In this document: positions 41,124 to 51,516 of the stretch, piece by piece
How positions within the stretch are numbered: position 1 is the stretch's first letter
Layout: each line of letters begins with the position of its first letter
Made by a program: the position numbers and the translations under genes
NCBI GenBank assembly: GCA_031291415.1
Contig: JARLJB010000276.1
Coordinates: forward strand, 28,651 to 92,650
DNA from: Telmatospirillum sp.
GTDB lineage: Bacteria > Pseudomonadota > Alphaproteobacteria > Rhodospirillales > Magnetospirillaceae
DNA: 64,000 nt
Reading direction: 5' to 3'
The notes under the pieces: model-generated
Database searches by the model: none
Told to the model about the DNA's origin: nothing
Seen by the model: the letters and a program-made list of their open reading frames with translations, nothing else

Positions 41124-41156
41124 AATATAGGATGCCCGACAAGGCTGGTCAAGTAT
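41124..41156 (-). promoter_or_regulatory. isc operon promoter with IscR type-1-like site
   Basis: On the minus strand TTGACC (41147-41152), 17 bases, TATATT (41124-41129). The 25-bp site ATACTTGAC-N7-GTCGGGCAT (41132-41156) covers the -35 and spacer and agrees with the E. coli IscR type-1 consensus ATASYYGAC-N7-GTCRRSTAT at all but one defined position. The start point is expected near 41117, leaving about a 70-base leader for cysE. Confidence 0.75.
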
Positions 41157-41248
41157 GACCACGCGCAGGAGTCAGCTCGTTTTATTTAATTCATACCGGG
41201 TAGGTCGAGTTTGCCAAACCGGTTAGCCAGTGGGTCCGACAACACACG

Positions 41249-41911
41249 ATGCCTGAAGTCATTTTCAACGGACCGGATGGGCGGCTTGAAGGCCGCTATC
41301 ATCACGGCAAGCAGGCCAATGCGCCTATCGCGCTCCTGCTCCACCCCCAACCACAGCATGGCGGCACCATGAATAACAAGGTGGTCTACGCCATGTACCA
41401 CGCTTTCGTGCGACGGGGATTTTCGACTCTGCGCTTCAATTTCCGTGGTGTCGGTCGGTCGCAGGGCCGCTTCGACAATGGTCAAGGCGAGCTTTCCGAT
41501 GCCGCCTCCGCGCTGGATTGGATGCAGTCCTTCAACCCTAACGCCGCCAGTTGCTGGGTCGGCGGTTTCTCCTTCGGTGCCTGGATCGGAATGCAATTGC
41601 TGATGCGCCGACCGGAAATCGACGGATTCGTTTCCGTGGCGCCGCCGGCCAATGTCTATGATTTTTCCTTCCTGGCTCCCTGTCCGTCGTCCGGATTGAT
41701 CCTTCACGGCTCGCAAGACGAACTGGTACCGGAAGCCAGCGTGGCCAAGCTTGCGACCAAGCTGTCCAGCCAGCGCAATATCAAGGTGAACTACAAGATC
41801 ATCGAGGGCGCCAACCACTTTTTCGCCACCAAACTCGACGATCTCAACGTCATGCTCGACGATTATCTCGGCGGCATTTCCCTTGAGCGTAGTATGGCAA
41901 CGGCCGGCTGA
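41249..41911 (+). CDS. Alpha/beta hydrolase
   Basis: A 220-residue hydrolase of the dienelactone/YpfH-like type. LLLHPQPQHGGTMNNKVVYA near residue 30, nucleophile elbow GGFSFGAW (Ser near residue 107), LILHGSQDELVP with the catalytic Asp near 155 and GANHFF with His near 185. Substrate unknown. Divergent from cysE and separated by a ~200-bp promoter region. Confidence 0.88.
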   Translation: MPEVIFNGPDGRLEGRYHHGKQANAPIALLLHPQPQHGGTMNNKVVYAMYHAFVRRGFSTLRFNFRGVGRSQGRFDNGQGELSDAASALDWMQSFNPNAASCWVGGFSFGAWIGMQLLMRRPEIDGFVSVAPPANVYDFSFLAPCPSSGLILHGSQDELVPEASVAKLATKLSSQRNIKVNYKIIEGANHFFATKLDDLNVMLDDYLGGISLERSMATAG

Positions 41912-41942
41912 CCAAAATCGGAATCGCCCTCCACTTTATTGA

Positions 41943-41968
41943 GATAGAGCCGGAAATCCGGCTCTATC
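41943..41968 (+). terminator. Hairpin after alpha/beta hydrolase gene
   Basis: An 11-bp perfect stem GATAGAGCCGG with CCGGCTCTATC around AAAT, 31 bases after the hydrolase stop. No T-run follows on the plus strand, so it may need Rho or act as a 3'-end processing signal. Confidence 0.6.
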
Positions 41969-41982
41969 CAAGGACCCGGGGC

Positions 41983-42016
41983 AAAAAAAACGACGCGATC
42001 CGCAGGGGTCGCGTCG
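41983..42016 (-). terminator. Rho-independent terminator after anmK
   Basis: On the minus strand the stem CGACGCGA/TCGCGTCG (42009-42016 with 41991-41998) is followed by eight T residues (41983-41990), starting 16 bases after the anmK stop. Confidence 0.88.
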
Positions 42017-42031
42017 CCTGTTCCATTGATT

Positions 42032-43159
42032 TCACGGCCGATGCAATCGCCCGCCCCCCAACGGACGACCGACGCCGGTGGTTCCCGGCCAGGTCAGAGG
42101 CAATCCCCTAAGGCTGCGTACCGCCAGGAAAGCGAAGGCTTCCGCCTCCAGCGCATCGCCATCCCAGGAAAGCCGGTCGACCGGATCGACCGGCACCCCC
42201 AGGCTTTGCCGCAAGGCCGCCATGATGACCGGATTGCGCCTTCCCCCTCCACACACCAACCATCGAACCGGATTTGCCGGGAAATGACGGCCAGCCAGAG
42301 CGACGGCGGCCACGGTAAAGGCAGTGAGTGTTGCCGCGCCATCGGCCACCGTCAGTCCATCGACCAGTTGCCCGGTCAGGGCGGCGAAATCGTCGCGGTC
42401 GAGCGACTTCGGCGGACGCCGCGCAAAATAGGGATGCGCAGAAAACGCCCGTACGGCCTTTTCGTCGACCGTTCCCGCCGCCGCCAAGGCGCCGTCGCGG
42501 TCGAACGGCAAGCCGGCCCGGCCTGACACCCAATCATCGATCAGCGCATTGCCCGGCCCGGTGTCGAAAGCCAGCAGGGTGTCGTCGTCGCCGATCCAGG
42601 TGACATTGCCGACCCCGCCCAGATTGAGGACCGCCAGCGGACGCTCGAGACCGCCGGCCAGCGCCGCGTGATAGGCCGGCACCAGCGGAGCCCCCTGACC
42701 GCCGGCCGCCACATCATCGCCGCGGAAGTCGTTGACCACCGGAATCGCCAACCGCTCGGCCAACAGAGCGCCGTCGCCGATCTGCCAGGTCCGTCGCAAA
42801 TCGGGCCTGTGCAGAATAGTCTGGCCATGGAATCCGATCACCGCGACCGCCTGGCGATCGATGCCGTTCTTGTCGAGCAGCGCCTCGACCATCGCGGCAT
42901 GGAACAGCGTCATCTCCCGTTCGACCTCGGCCACCGGCCCGACGCCTCCAAGAACGCCTCGCAGACGGTCGCGCAGTCGTGACGGATAGGCTTCGGTCAG
43001 AGCCGGCCCGTGACCGAACACCCGTTCGCCGTCCGTCTCGATCAGCGCGGCGTCGACACCGTCGAGCGAGGTCCCGGACATCAGTCCGAGGCTGAGCAAA
43101 GGTTGGGTCAAGGACGGGGCTCCGTTGTGCGTTTCGGCCAATCGTGGTAAACGGGCCAC
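42032..43159 (-). CDS. anmK: Anhydro-N-acetylmuramic acid kinase AnmK
   Basis: A 375-residue kinase that opens and phosphorylates anhydroMurNAc in peptidoglycan recycling. [20 protein letters not shown] near residue 25, [14 protein letters not shown] (ATP-grasp-like acetate kinase fold), [14 protein letters not shown] and [15 protein letters not shown]. The true start may lie nearer the MSGTS box (an in-frame TTG at 43111 or ATG 43081). Divergent from tyrS with only a short gap. Confidence 0.94.
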   Translation of the reverse strand: MARLPRLAETHNGAPSLTQPLLSLGLMSGTSLDGVDAALIETDGERVFGHGPALTEAYPSRLRDRLRGVLGGVGPVAEVEREMTLFHAAMVEALLDKNGIDRQAVAVIGFHGQTILHRPDLRRTWQIGDGALLAERLAIPVVNDFRGDDVAAGGQGAPLVPAYHAALAGGLERPLAVLNLGGVGNVTWIGDDDTLLAFDTGPGNALIDDWVSGRAGLPFDRDGALAAAGTVDEKAVRAFSAHPYFARRPPKSLDRDDFAALTGQLVDGLTVADGAATLTAFTVAAVALAGRHFPANPVRWLVCGGGRRNPVIMAALRQSLGVPVDPVDRLSWDGDALEAEAFAFLAVRSLRGLPLTWPGTTGVGRPLGGGRLHRP

Positions 43160-43194
43160 CCCGAATGTGCAAGATCCAAATCAGGCGAATTCCG

Positions 43195-44445
43195 ATGACG
43201 ACATTCCGTTCCGAGTTTCTGCGCACCATAGCCGAGCGCGGTTTTCTGCATCAGTGCACCGATCCCGAAGGACTGGACGCCCGTCTGAGCAGCGGACCGG
43301 TCGTCGCCTATATCGGATTCGACTGCACCGCCGATTCCCTGCATGTCGGCAGCCTGCTGCCGATCATGCTGCTGCGCCACCTGCAGAAAAGCGGCCACAA
43401 GCCGATCGTTCTGATGGGCGGCGGCACGACCAGAATCGGCGATCCGTCCGGCAAGGATGAGGCCCGCAAGATGTTGAGCGAGGCGGACATCGCCCGCAAC
43501 ATGGAAGGCATCCAGAAGATCTTTGGCAGGTTTCTGACCTTCGGCGACGGTCCGACGGACGCCAGGATGGTCAATAACGCCGACTGGCTGGATGGCATCA
43601 ACTACATCTCGTTCCTGCGCGATTTCGGCCGGCATTTCTCGGTCAACCGGATGCTCTCCTTCGATTCCGTGAAGTTGCGCCTTGAGCGCGAACAGCCGCT
43701 CAGCTTTCTCGAATTCAACTACATGATCCTGCAGGCTTACGACTTCCTCGAACTGTCGCGCCGCTTCGGCTGCGCCATGCAGATGGGCGGTTCCGACCAA
43801 TGGGGCAATATCGTCAATGGCGTCGAACTGGGACGCCGCGTCGATAGCCGCGATCTGTTCGGACTGACCGCGCCGCTGATGACCACCGCATCCGGGGCCA
43901 AAATGGGCAAATCCGCCCAGGGCGCCGTCTGGCTGAACGCCGACCGTCTGTCGGACTGGGATTACTGGCAGTTCTGGCGCAACACCGAAGACGCCGACGT
44001 TGGCCGGTTCCTCAAATTGTTCACCGAGCTTCCGCTGGCCGAAATCGACCGGCTGACCTCTCTTGGCGGCGCTGGAATCAACGACGCCAAGAAGATCCTG
44101 GCCAACGAGGCGACCCGCCTGGCGCGCGGCGAGGAAGCGGCGACACAGGCCGCCGATACGGCGAGGCGCACCTTCGAGGAAGGCGAGCTTGCCGACAACC
44201 TGCCCAGCATCATGGTACCGGCCGCCGAACTGACCGCCGGCATCCCGGCTTTCGCTCTGTTCGCCCGCGCCGGTTTGGCGGCATCGAACGGCGAAGCCCG
44301 CCGCCTGATCAAGGGCGGCGGCGCCAAAGTCAACGACGGTCCGGTGGCCGGTGAAACCGAACTGATCACCAGCGCCCATCTCAAGGACGGCGCCGTCAAG
44401 CTGTCGGCCGGCAAGAAGCGCCATGCCCTGGTGAAACCGGAGTAG
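43195..44445 (+). CDS. tyrS: Tyrosyl-tRNA synthetase
   Basis: A 416-residue class I synthetase. [20 protein letters not shown] with the HIGH-like LHVG near residue 45, [20 protein letters not shown] near 178, KMSKS-like GAKMGKS near 232, and a C-terminal S4 RNA-binding domain ([19 protein letters not shown]). ATG 43195 is preferred; an upstream in-frame ATG at 43144 lacks ribosome site. Ends abutting a convergent CDGSH gene with zero bases between stops. Confidence 0.96.
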   Translation: MTTFRSEFLRTIAERGFLHQCTDPEGLDARLSSGPVVAYIGFDCTADSLHVGSLLPIMLLRHLQKSGHKPIVLMGGGTTRIGDPSGKDEARKMLSEADIARNMEGIQKIFGRFLTFGDGPTDARMVNNADWLDGINYISFLRDFGRHFSVNRMLSFDSVKLRLEREQPLSFLEFNYMILQAYDFLELSRRFGCAMQMGGSDQWGNIVNGVELGRRVDSRDLFGLTAPLMTTASGAKMGKSAQGAVWLNADRLSDWDYWQFWRNTEDADVGRFLKLFTELPLAEIDRLTSLGGAGINDAKKILANEATRLARGEEAATQAADTARRTFEEGELADNLPSIMVPAAELTAGIPAFALFARAGLAASNGEARRLIKGGGAKVNDGPVAGETELITSAHLKDGAVKLSAGKKRHALVKPE

Positions 44446-44691
44446 TTATTTGAGATCGAGATGCGAGCCGTCGCAGAAGGGCGGCTTGGCGGTCTTTTTG
44501 CACGCGCAGAAGCGGACTTTCATCGCCCCGGTCGGCGTGAAAGCCAGTGGCTCCAAACCGGTTCCGGCGTGCGACCCGTCACAGAGAGGTTGTTTGCTGC
44601 TGCGGCCGCAACGACACCAATGATAGGTTTCTCCCGCGGCGAGATCCATGACGATGGGACCATTTCCCGCAACAACCGGTTTTTCTGCCAT
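44446..44691 (-). CDS. CDGSH iron-sulfur domain protein (two motifs)
   Basis: An 81-residue protein with two CDGSH-type motifs: CRCGRSSKQPLCDGSH and CACKKTAKPPFCDGSH, each binding a 2Fe-2S cluster through three Cys and one His (MitoNEET-like). Likely an electron or cluster carrier. ATG 44691 (MAEKPVV) is used; an ATG-like start 9 bases upstream is possible. Overlaps nothing but abuts tyrS. Confidence 0.92.
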   Translation of the reverse strand: MAEKPVVAGNGPIVMDLAAGETYHWCRCGRSSKQPLCDGSHAGTGLEPLAFTPTGAMKVRFCACKKTAKPPFCDGSHLDLK

Positions 44692-44765
44692 GACGAACAC
44701 CTCAATCTGACAACATTGAGCTGTCAGAATACACCGCCGGCCGGATGAGGTAAGGGCTTTAACCC

Positions 44766-47700
44766 CTAATTCGCCGGGGCCGATGGAACCGGGGTCGGCA
44801 TCGTCTCCGGCGGCTTCTCTTTCGGGCGGACCTCCGTCTCGCTGCCATTGTCGAAAATGTCGAAAAGCCGCCGCAACATGCCAGGCGTAAAGGCCGACAA
44901 CGGGTTGACGGTGACCGACGGATCCTTCGTCGGTCCATTCATCGAGTAATTCATGGCAAAGACGCCGCCGCCCTTCTCGCCGGCGAACAGCGAACCGAGC
45001 ACCGGTATCTTGCCGAGAGCGCTGTTCAACGCATAAATCGGCACCACGGTCCCTTCCAGGGCCATGACGTCGTTGTCGAGATCGACCTCGCCCTTGGCGG
45101 TAATCCCGAGCGAGGTTCCCGAGGCACGCACCTCGTTCAGCGCCAGGACGCCGTCGGTCAAGGTGAACGGAGCCTCCAGCGACGCGAAGGGAATACCCGT
45201 TCCCTGCAGCAAATCGACGATGCCGGTCAAGGACGCCACCGTCAGCAACCGGGCCAAAGCCGGCGCCCGGACCATTTGAAAATCGCTGACAGTGATCTGG
45301 CCGCTCAAGGGTTGGCGTGGATTGGCGTCATCATAGCTGCCATCAAGCAAAAGCTGCCCCCCAACCACATTTTCGTATATGTCGAAGTCCTTGAAAACCG
45401 CCCCGGCATCGCTGCTCGTCACCTTGACGCTCCGGTGGTTGGCTGCGGCCGGTTGGATCTCCACATGCAGAGGCTTGCCGCTGCTGACGGTGCCGTCCAC
45501 GCGAATCTGGCGCCAGTCGCGATGATCGCGGATCATGGTGGCGGTCAGATTATGGACCGCTCCCTCGTCGGAGACCCACACCTGTGCGAATTTGGCGCCA
45601 ATCGCGAGCGGCGTCAGATCGACGTGCCTCGTCTCGTCGCGTTGCGTCTTCGGCGGTTGGGCCGGGGCCTTGTCGGTCGAGTGGTCCGATGGCGTTCCCG
45701 AGACGATCTCGCGGGCATCGAAACTGTTCCCGGAAAAATCGATCCCCAGCCCGCCATCGCCCGGCTTTATCGTGACCGTTCCCCTGGCCTCGGTCCGGCT
45801 CCATTTGGCTCTGGACAGCACGATCCGGCGCAACTGCCCTTTGTCGAAACTGCCCAGCCCTTGCAGATCGAAGCCATTGGCGGCGCTGACGGCAAAGCGC
45901 GGCATGTCGCTCAACCGTCCGTCGACCAGCCGCAACAGCGCCGAGGCCTGCGCTCCGACGCCGGTGACCTTTTCCCAATTCAGCCCGGCCAACGACATGG
46001 TCGCTTCGGTCAGACCGGCACGGATGTCGATATCCCCTCGCCCCGGCTCCATCATGGTGACGGTCAGATCGACCGGAACCACGCCGGACAGGAAAGGCGG
46101 CTGGAACGGCGTGGCGCTGAGGCCGACCGTCCGGCGATCGGCGTCGTTCAGCAAGGCGGAAACCTGGTAACGACTGCGGATTCCGCCTTTCGAGAAATTC
46201 TCCCGCCATTTGATGTCGGACGGAATGCCACCGAGAAGGGCCTTGCCGGCGACATCGAGACCGGACGGATCGACGTCCACGGAAAGCTGACCATCGCTCA
46301 AATCAAGCCCCAAGGCGACATCCGGCAGGCCGAAATGGGTCGCCTGGGCCTGGGCGCGGACCTTCATCTGGTCGAAGGTCAGCCGATTGAGCAGTGGGAA
46401 GCGCAAGGAGAGATTGGTCGTCGCCTCGCCCTTCACCTTCGCCGGCTGCACACCCAAGGCCTGGGCCCATCCCAGAGGTTTGTGATCGATCAGCCGCAGC
46501 ACATCGCTGACGGCGCCGGTGACCTTCACGGAAATGTCGGCGAACTGGTCCGGCGCCGACAGGCCGCTCAAAATGATCTTTCCATCGACGACCTTCAGCC
46601 CGGCGACGTCGCCGCTCTTGATGTCGATGGTGAAGGCGTTGGCGTCATAGGTGGCGACCGCGACGGCATTCTCGACCACCGGCATCGGACTCAGATACTG
46701 CACCGTCACGCCTTCCGGCCGGACCTCGCCGGTCAGACTGTCGATGACCAAACCGTCCAACCCTTTGCCCGGCGGCCTGTGCGCCGTCAGTTGGGCGGTC
46801 GCCTGGCGCACCACGCCATGGGACAGGTTGGCAAGAATCCAGGTTCGTGGATTGGGAGCCATCTCCGGCGGCCACAATCCCTTCAATTCATCCACCGGCA
46901 TATCGTCGACACGGGCTTGCGCCTCGATCGTCGTCGCACCGGCAAGATCGTCAACAGTTCCGGTCACTGTCACCAATGGTCCACCGAGATCGATGCGGAG
47001 TTCATCGAGAGCGACCCTCGTCAATCCGTTGGTCAGCGCCCCCTTGAAAGAGACGGAGGCAACCGGCACGGAAATGCCGAACGGCACCGAGGCATCGATC
47101 ACCCCTTCACCACCGACCAGATCGAAGCGCACGTCGCTGAGACCCTGATCGAGGGAGTAATGCAGGGTCACCGTACCGCCGGTCGGCAGATGCAGGGCGC
47201 CGAGCGGCGCCAGTTGCGGCGCCAGCGACGCCACCAGCGGCGGACGGATACCGCCGAACGACAGCGTCGTTTGAACGGTCCGGTCGGCATTGCGGTAAAC
47301 ACCCTCGGCGTCGAACCGCGCCTGTTCGCCGGCCAATTGCAGATCGATCCGCGCGTGGGCGGTAATTCCTTGATGGTCGCGGTTGAATCGGACATCGACA
47401 CGAGGCGCGTGCCACTGAACCCCGAGGACCTGGTCTTCCAGATTGAGATCCCCGTCTTCGATGTCGACCCGCCGCAACTGGCCGCCCGGCGCGTCCGGCC
47501 CGGAATCCTCAAGCAAGGCACGCAACGGCTCCAACATCGCCGCGGTGGACTGTGCGCCGGTGTCGGTGGCGTTGCCCAGACCGAGCTGAACCTGCCCCTG
47601 GGCGTCACGCCGCAGTCGGATCACCGGATGACGGAACAGCAGACGGCGTGGAGCGATCTGGCCCCGCAACAGCGCCGGCCCGGACAACGCCACGGTCATT

Positions 47701-47987
47701 TCGGGAACGGACGCGACGATGCCGCGTTCGCCGGACACCGCACGCACGTTCTCGACACGGATCTCGATCGTCCGCGTTTCTTTGCTCCAGGCAAGGACAG
47801 TACGGTCCAACTCGACGGTGTAACCACCTTCGGGAGAACTCAGCGCATCTTCGATATAGGGACTGAGAAGAGACAGACTGAGAGGTCCTTCCGACAGCCG
47901 GTAACCGAACCAAGCCGCAAGGACGAGGACAGTCACACCGACAGCGCCGAGAAGCTGGAAAAGACTTCTAACGGTGCCGTGCACCAC
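44766..47987 (-). CDS. Large AsmA/YhdP-like envelope protein (DUF3971)
   Basis: A 1073-residue protein. An N-terminal membrane anchor (LLGAVGVTVLVLAAWFGYRL, about residues 12-31) is followed by long repetitive beta-strand-rich periplasmic sequence (DUF3971) and a C-terminal AsmA-type region (GTVVPIYALNSALGKIPVLG). YhdP/AsmA/TamB proteins form periplasmic bridges carrying phospholipid to the outer membrane. The end is Pro-rich. A GTG at 47987, ten bases after GGAG, is preferred; the frame extends upstream to 48056, overlapping the divergent glnE promoter. Confidence 0.9.
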   Translation of the reverse strand: MVHGTVRSLFQLLGAVGVTVLVLAAWFGYRLSEGPLSLSLLSPYIEDALSSPEGGYTVELDRTVLAWSKETRTIEIRVENVRAVSGERGIVASVPEMTVALSGPALLRGQIAPRRLLFRHPVIRLRRDAQGQVQLGLGNATDTGAQSTAAMLEPLRALLEDSGPDAPGGQLRRVDIEDGDLNLEDQVLGVQWHAPRVDVRFNRDHQGITAHARIDLQLAGEQARFDAEGVYRNADRTVQTTLSFGGIRPPLVASLAPQLAPLGALHLPTGGTVTLHYSLDQGLSDVRFDLVGGEGVIDASVPFGISVPVASVSFKGALTNGLTRVALDELRIDLGGPLVTVTGTVDDLAGATTIEAQARVDDMPVDELKGLWPPEMAPNPRTWILANLSHGVVRQATAQLTAHRPPGKGLDGLVIDSLTGEVRPEGVTVQYLSPMPVVENAVAVATYDANAFTIDIKSGDVAGLKVVDGKIILSGLSAPDQFADISVKVTGAVSDVLRLIDHKPLGWAQALGVQPAKVKGEATTNLSLRFPLLNRLTFDQMKVRAQAQATHFGLPDVALGLDLSDGQLSVDVDPSGLDVAGKALLGGIPSDIKWRENFSKGGIRSRYQVSALLNDADRRTVGLSATPFQPPFLSGVVPVDLTVTMMEPGRGDIDIRAGLTEATMSLAGLNWEKVTGVGAQASALLRLVDGRLSDMPRFAVSAANGFDLQGLGSFDKGQLRRIVLSRAKWSRTEARGTVTIKPGDGGLGIDFSGNSFDAREIVSGTPSDHSTDKAPAQPPKTQRDETRHVDLTPLAIGAKFAQVWVSDEGAVHNLTATMIRDHRDWRQIRVDGTVSSGKPLHVEIQPAAANHRSVKVTSSDAGAVFKDFDIYENVVGGQLLLDGSYDDANPRQPLSGQITVSDFQMVRAPALARLLTVASLTGIVDLLQGTGIPFASLEAPFTLTDGVLALNEVRASGTSLGITAKGEVDLDNDVMALEGTVVPIYALNSALGKIPVLGSLFAGEKGGGVFAMNYSMNGPTKDPSVTVNPLSAFTPGMLRRLFDIFDNGSETEVRPKEKPPETMPTPVPSAPAN

Positions 47988-48088
47988 CCTTTGAGTTCTC
48001 CATGATGTAAGCTTGACCTGTGGCGGAGCTTTGCACCAGTCTGCAACAAAATACAATATCTGGATGGCGTCCCTTGCCCATATTCGAC

Positions 48089-51055
48089 ATGCCCCACCAT
48101 CTGCCCTTGCCAGCCGACCCGCTGATGGCCGATCACAACTATGACCATTGGCAGGAGGCAGCTCTGCAATGGAACGATCCCGGCCTGGCGGCGTTTGCCG
48201 CCGCCGCCGCGCAGAACGACGCCAGCCGGGGTTTGCTCGACGCCGTCTTCGGCAACAGTCCCTTTCTGTCGCACAGCCTGATCCGCGAGCCCGCCTTTTT
48301 TCGCCGGCTCATCGAGGAAGGCCCCGATCCCGTCTACCGATCGCTGATCGCCGATCTGGTCACGGAGACCCGACCCGACGAGGACACCGAGTCGATCATG
48401 CGGCGTCTGCGCGTCGCCAAAAGACGCGCCGCGCTGCTGATCGGCCTGGCCGACATCCAGGGACTCTGGTCGCTCGACCAGATTACCGGCGGGCTGTCAC
48501 GGCTGGCGGAAACCGCCCTGTCGCTCGCCACCGCGCATCTGCTGCACAAGGCCCATCTGGCCGGGGACATCGTCCTTCCCCATCCCGACGAACCGGAACG
48601 GGACAGCGGACTGGTCATTCTCGGCATGGGGAAATTGGGCGCGCGCGAGCTCAACTACTCGAGCGACATCGATTTGATCATTCTTTACGACGAAGCGAAA
48701 ATCGATTATCGCGGTCGCCGTTCGGTCGAGGAATTCACCGTCAAATTGGCGCGCGAACTGGTGCGCATGATGGAAGAGCGGACCGCCGACGGCTATGTTT
48801 TCCGTACCGATTTGCGTCTGCGCCCCGATCCCGGTTCGACGCCGCTGGCCATCTCGCTCGAAGCCGCGGAAACCTACTACGAAGGATTCGGCCAGAACTG
48901 GGAGCGCGCCGCGATGATCAAGGCCCGCCCGGTGGCCGGCGACCTGCCGTCGGGCGAGGCTTTCGTCCGCTTCCTCCGCCCCTTCATCTGGCGCAAATAC
49001 CTCGATTTTGCCGCCATCCAGGACATTCATTCGATCAAGCGGCAGATCAACGCCCACAAAGGCGGAGGCAAGATCGCCGTTGCCGGCCACAACATCAAAC
49101 TCGGCCGGGGCGGCATCCGCGAAATTGAATTCTTCGCCCAGACCCAGCAATTGATCCGTGGCGGCCGCGAGGCCGCGCTGCGGGTGGCACGGACCGTCGA
49201 GGCGTTGGACGCGCTGGCGGCGGCCGGTCACATCGATCCGTCGGCGGCCGTCGAATTGCGCGACGCCTATGCCTTCCTGCGCCGGCTGGAACACCGCCTG
49301 CAGATGACCGACGACCAGCAGACCCAGACCTTGCCCGGCGATCCGACAAAACTCCGGGCGTTGGCGGTGTTTCTCGGCTTCGAGGGCACCGAGGCCTTCG
49401 CCGAAACGCTGACCGCCGTCCTGCGCCGCGTCGAGGCTCATTACGCAAGCCTGTTTGAAGACGCGCCATCGCTGTCGGCCGGCGGCAATCTGGTGTTCAC
49501 CGGCGGTGAAAACGATCCCGAGACGCTGAAGACCATCACCGATCTCGGCTTCTCGCAGGCAGCGGCCATTTGCGGCCAAATTCGCGGTTGGCACCATGGT
49601 CGGGTGCGCGCCACCCGCAGCACCCGGGCCCGCGAGATGCTGACCGAACTGACGCCCGCCCTGCTGGCCGCCCTGGCCCGCACCGCCGATCCCGACCAGG
49701 CCTTTCACCGCTTCGACGACTTTCTCTCCCGCCTGCCGGCCGGCGTGCCGCTCTTCGCCCTGTTTGCCGCCAATCCCAGCCTGCTCGACCTCGTGGCCGA
49801 AATCATGGGCGACGCGCCGCGCCTGGCTGAACGTCTGGCGGCCAATACAACCTTGCTCGACAGCGTCCTCAGCCGCGATTTCTTCGATCCCCTGCCGCCG
49901 ACCGCCGATCTGATCGGCGAGGCGAACCGTCTTTTCGACCAGGCGGTCGACTATCAGGAAATCCTCGACGCGGCGCGGCGCTGGGCCAACGAGCAGAAAT
50001 TTCGCATCGGCGTCCAGACCTTGCGCAATCTCCTGGATCCCGAGCAGGCAGGGCGACATCTGTCGGATCTCGCCGAAGCCGTCCTGGTCGCCCTGGCGCC
50101 CCGCGTCGAAGAGGAATTCGCCCATCAGCACGGCCATGTGCCGGGAAACGGCGCAGCAATCATCGCCATGGGCAAGATGGGCAGCCGCGAGATGACCGCC
50201 ACGTCGGATCTCGATCTGATCCTTGTCTATGACATGCAAGACGGCCTTGATTCGTCGGACGGCATCAAGCCGCTGGCTCCCAGTGTCTATTTTGCCCGGC
50301 TCACGCAGCGGATCATCAATGCGTTGACCGCCAAGACCGGCGAAGGGGCGCTCTACGAGGTCGACATGCGTCTGCGCCCTTCGGGCAACGCCGGCCCGAT
50401 CGCCACCAGCTTGACCGCCTTTGCCCAATATCATGCCGATATGGCCTGGACCTGGGAGCATCTGGCGCTGACCCGCGCCCGGGTCATCACCGGCAGCGAA
50501 CCACTGCATCAGGCCATCCGTGAGGTCATCGCCCGGACCCTGCAATGCCGGCGCGATCCCGATAAGCTGCTTCTCGACGTCGCCGACATGCGCCTGCGCA
50601 TGGCCCGCGAACACAAGGCCGGCTCACCCTGGGAGGTCAAGAATCTACGCGGCGGCCTGATCGACATCGAATTCATTGCCCAGTATTTGCAACTGCGCTG
50701 GGCGGCCGATCATCCGACGATCATCAATACCAGCACCTCGGCCGTGCTTGCCGAAGCAACGCGTCTTCGACTGATCGACGGCGGCCAGGGGGACCTTCTG
50801 ATGGCGGCACTCCGCCTGTGGTCGGCCATTCAGCAGGTGCTGCGTCAAAGCGTCGAGGGGGCGTTCAGCGAGGACACGGCGCCCGGTCGTCTCAAGGAAG
50901 TGCTGGTACGGGCGACGGGGAGTACCCATTTCGAAGGTCTGCGCGTCCTTATGGCCGAAAGCGCCGCCGCGGTGCGGGACCTTTATGACACGCTGATCGA
51001 ACAACCCGCCCGCGCCCTGCGTGCGGCCCAGGAAAACAAGGAGATTCCCTCATGA
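48089..51055 (+). CDS. glnE: Glutamine synthetase adenylyltransferase/adenylyl-removing enzyme
   Basis: A 988-residue bifunctional enzyme controlling glutamine synthetase. Two nucleotidyltransferase domains: VILGMGKLGARELNYSSDID near residue 185 (adenylyl removing) and IIAMGKMGSREMTATSDLDL near 695 (adenylylation), each with G-G/S-x-D-x-D. Start at 48089 gives MPHHLPLPADPL; a candidate promoter TTTGCA (48030)-N16-TACAAT (48052) precedes. Long frames start earlier (48020) but overlap yhdP sequence. Confidence 0.95.
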   Translation: MPHHLPLPADPLMADHNYDHWQEAALQWNDPGLAAFAAAAAQNDASRGLLDAVFGNSPFLSHSLIREPAFFRRLIEEGPDPVYRSLIADLVTETRPDEDTESIMRRLRVAKRRAALLIGLADIQGLWSLDQITGGLSRLAETALSLATAHLLHKAHLAGDIVLPHPDEPERDSGLVILGMGKLGARELNYSSDIDLIILYDEAKIDYRGRRSVEEFTVKLARELVRMMEERTADGYVFRTDLRLRPDPGSTPLAISLEAAETYYEGFGQNWERAAMIKARPVAGDLPSGEAFVRFLRPFIWRKYLDFAAIQDIHSIKRQINAHKGGGKIAVAGHNIKLGRGGIREIEFFAQTQQLIRGGREAALRVARTVEALDALAAAGHIDPSAAVELRDAYAFLRRLEHRLQMTDDQQTQTLPGDPTKLRALAVFLGFEGTEAFAETLTAVLRRVEAHYASLFEDAPSLSAGGNLVFTGGENDPETLKTITDLGFSQAAAICGQIRGWHHGRVRATRSTRAREMLTELTPALLAALARTADPDQAFHRFDDFLSRLPAGVPLFALFAANPSLLDLVAEIMGDAPRLAERLAANTTLLDSVLSRDFFDPLPPTADLIGEANRLFDQAVDYQEILDAARRWANEQKFRIGVQTLRNLLDPEQAGRHLSDLAEAVLVALAPRVEEEFAHQHGHVPGNGAAIIAMGKMGSREMTATSDLDLILVYDMQDGLDSSDGIKPLAPSVYFARLTQRIINALTAKTGEGALYEVDMRLRPSGNAGPIATSLTAFAQYHADMAWTWEHLALTRARVITGSEPLHQAIREVIARTLQCRRDPDKLLLDVADMRLRMAREHKAGSPWEVKNLRGGLIDIEFIAQYLQLRWAADHPTIINTSTSAVLAEATRLRLIDGGQGDLLMAALRLWSAIQQVLRQSVEGAFSEDTAPGRLKEVLVRATGSTHFEGLRVLMAESAAAVRDLYDTLIEQPARALRAAQENKEIPS

Positions 51056-51516
51056 CCATCGACGTCGGTTCCAACGCCCCGGACTTCACCCTGCCCACCG
51101 ACGGCGGCGGCAGCCTCACGCTCTCCTCTCTAAAGGGACGGAAGGTCATCGTTTATTTTTATCCGAAGGACGACACTCCCGGCTGCACCAAGGAAGCGTG
51201 CGCCTTCCAGGCGGCTCTACCCGATTTTTCCGGCGCCAATGCGGCGATTGTCGGCATTTCCAAGGACGATGCGAAAAGCCACGACAAGTTCAAGGCGAAG
51301 TACAATTTGAATTTCACCCTGGTTTCCGATACCGACGGTACGGTCTGCGAGGCGTTCGGCGTCTGGGTGGAAAAGGTCAATTATGGCAAGAAATACATGG
51401 GCATCGAACGCTCGACCTTTCTGCTCGACGAACAGGGCGTGATCGCCAAGATCTGGCGCAAGGTAAAGGTCGACGGCCATTCCGAGGACGTTCTGGCCGC
51501 CGTGACCGCCCTGTGA
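51052..51516 (+). CDS. bcp: Bacterioferritin comigratory protein, peroxiredoxin
   Basis: A 154-residue thiol peroxidase of the Bcp/PrxQ type: DFTLPTDGGGSLTLSSLKGR, YPKDDTPGCTKEACAF with peroxidatic Cys (near 46) and resolving Cys five residues later. It overlaps glnE by four bases (ATGA) and the next gene by four (GTGA), giving a coupled trio. Confidence 0.94.
   Translation: MTIDVGSNAPDFTLPTDGGGSLTLSSLKGRKVIVYFYPKDDTPGCTKEACAFQAALPDFSGANAAIVGISKDDAKSHDKFKAKYNLNFTLVSDTDGTVCEAFGVWVEKVNYGKKYMGIERSTFLLDEQGVIAKIWRKVKVDGHSEDVLAAVTAL

Noticed and set aside
45276..48005. 909-codon open frame on the plus strand
   Set aside because: Antisense to the yhdP-like gene; composition is unlike a real protein and no ribosome site was seen.
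48497..50614. 705-codon open frame on the minus strand
   Set aside because: Antisense to glnE, which carries both expected nucleotidyltransferase domains.
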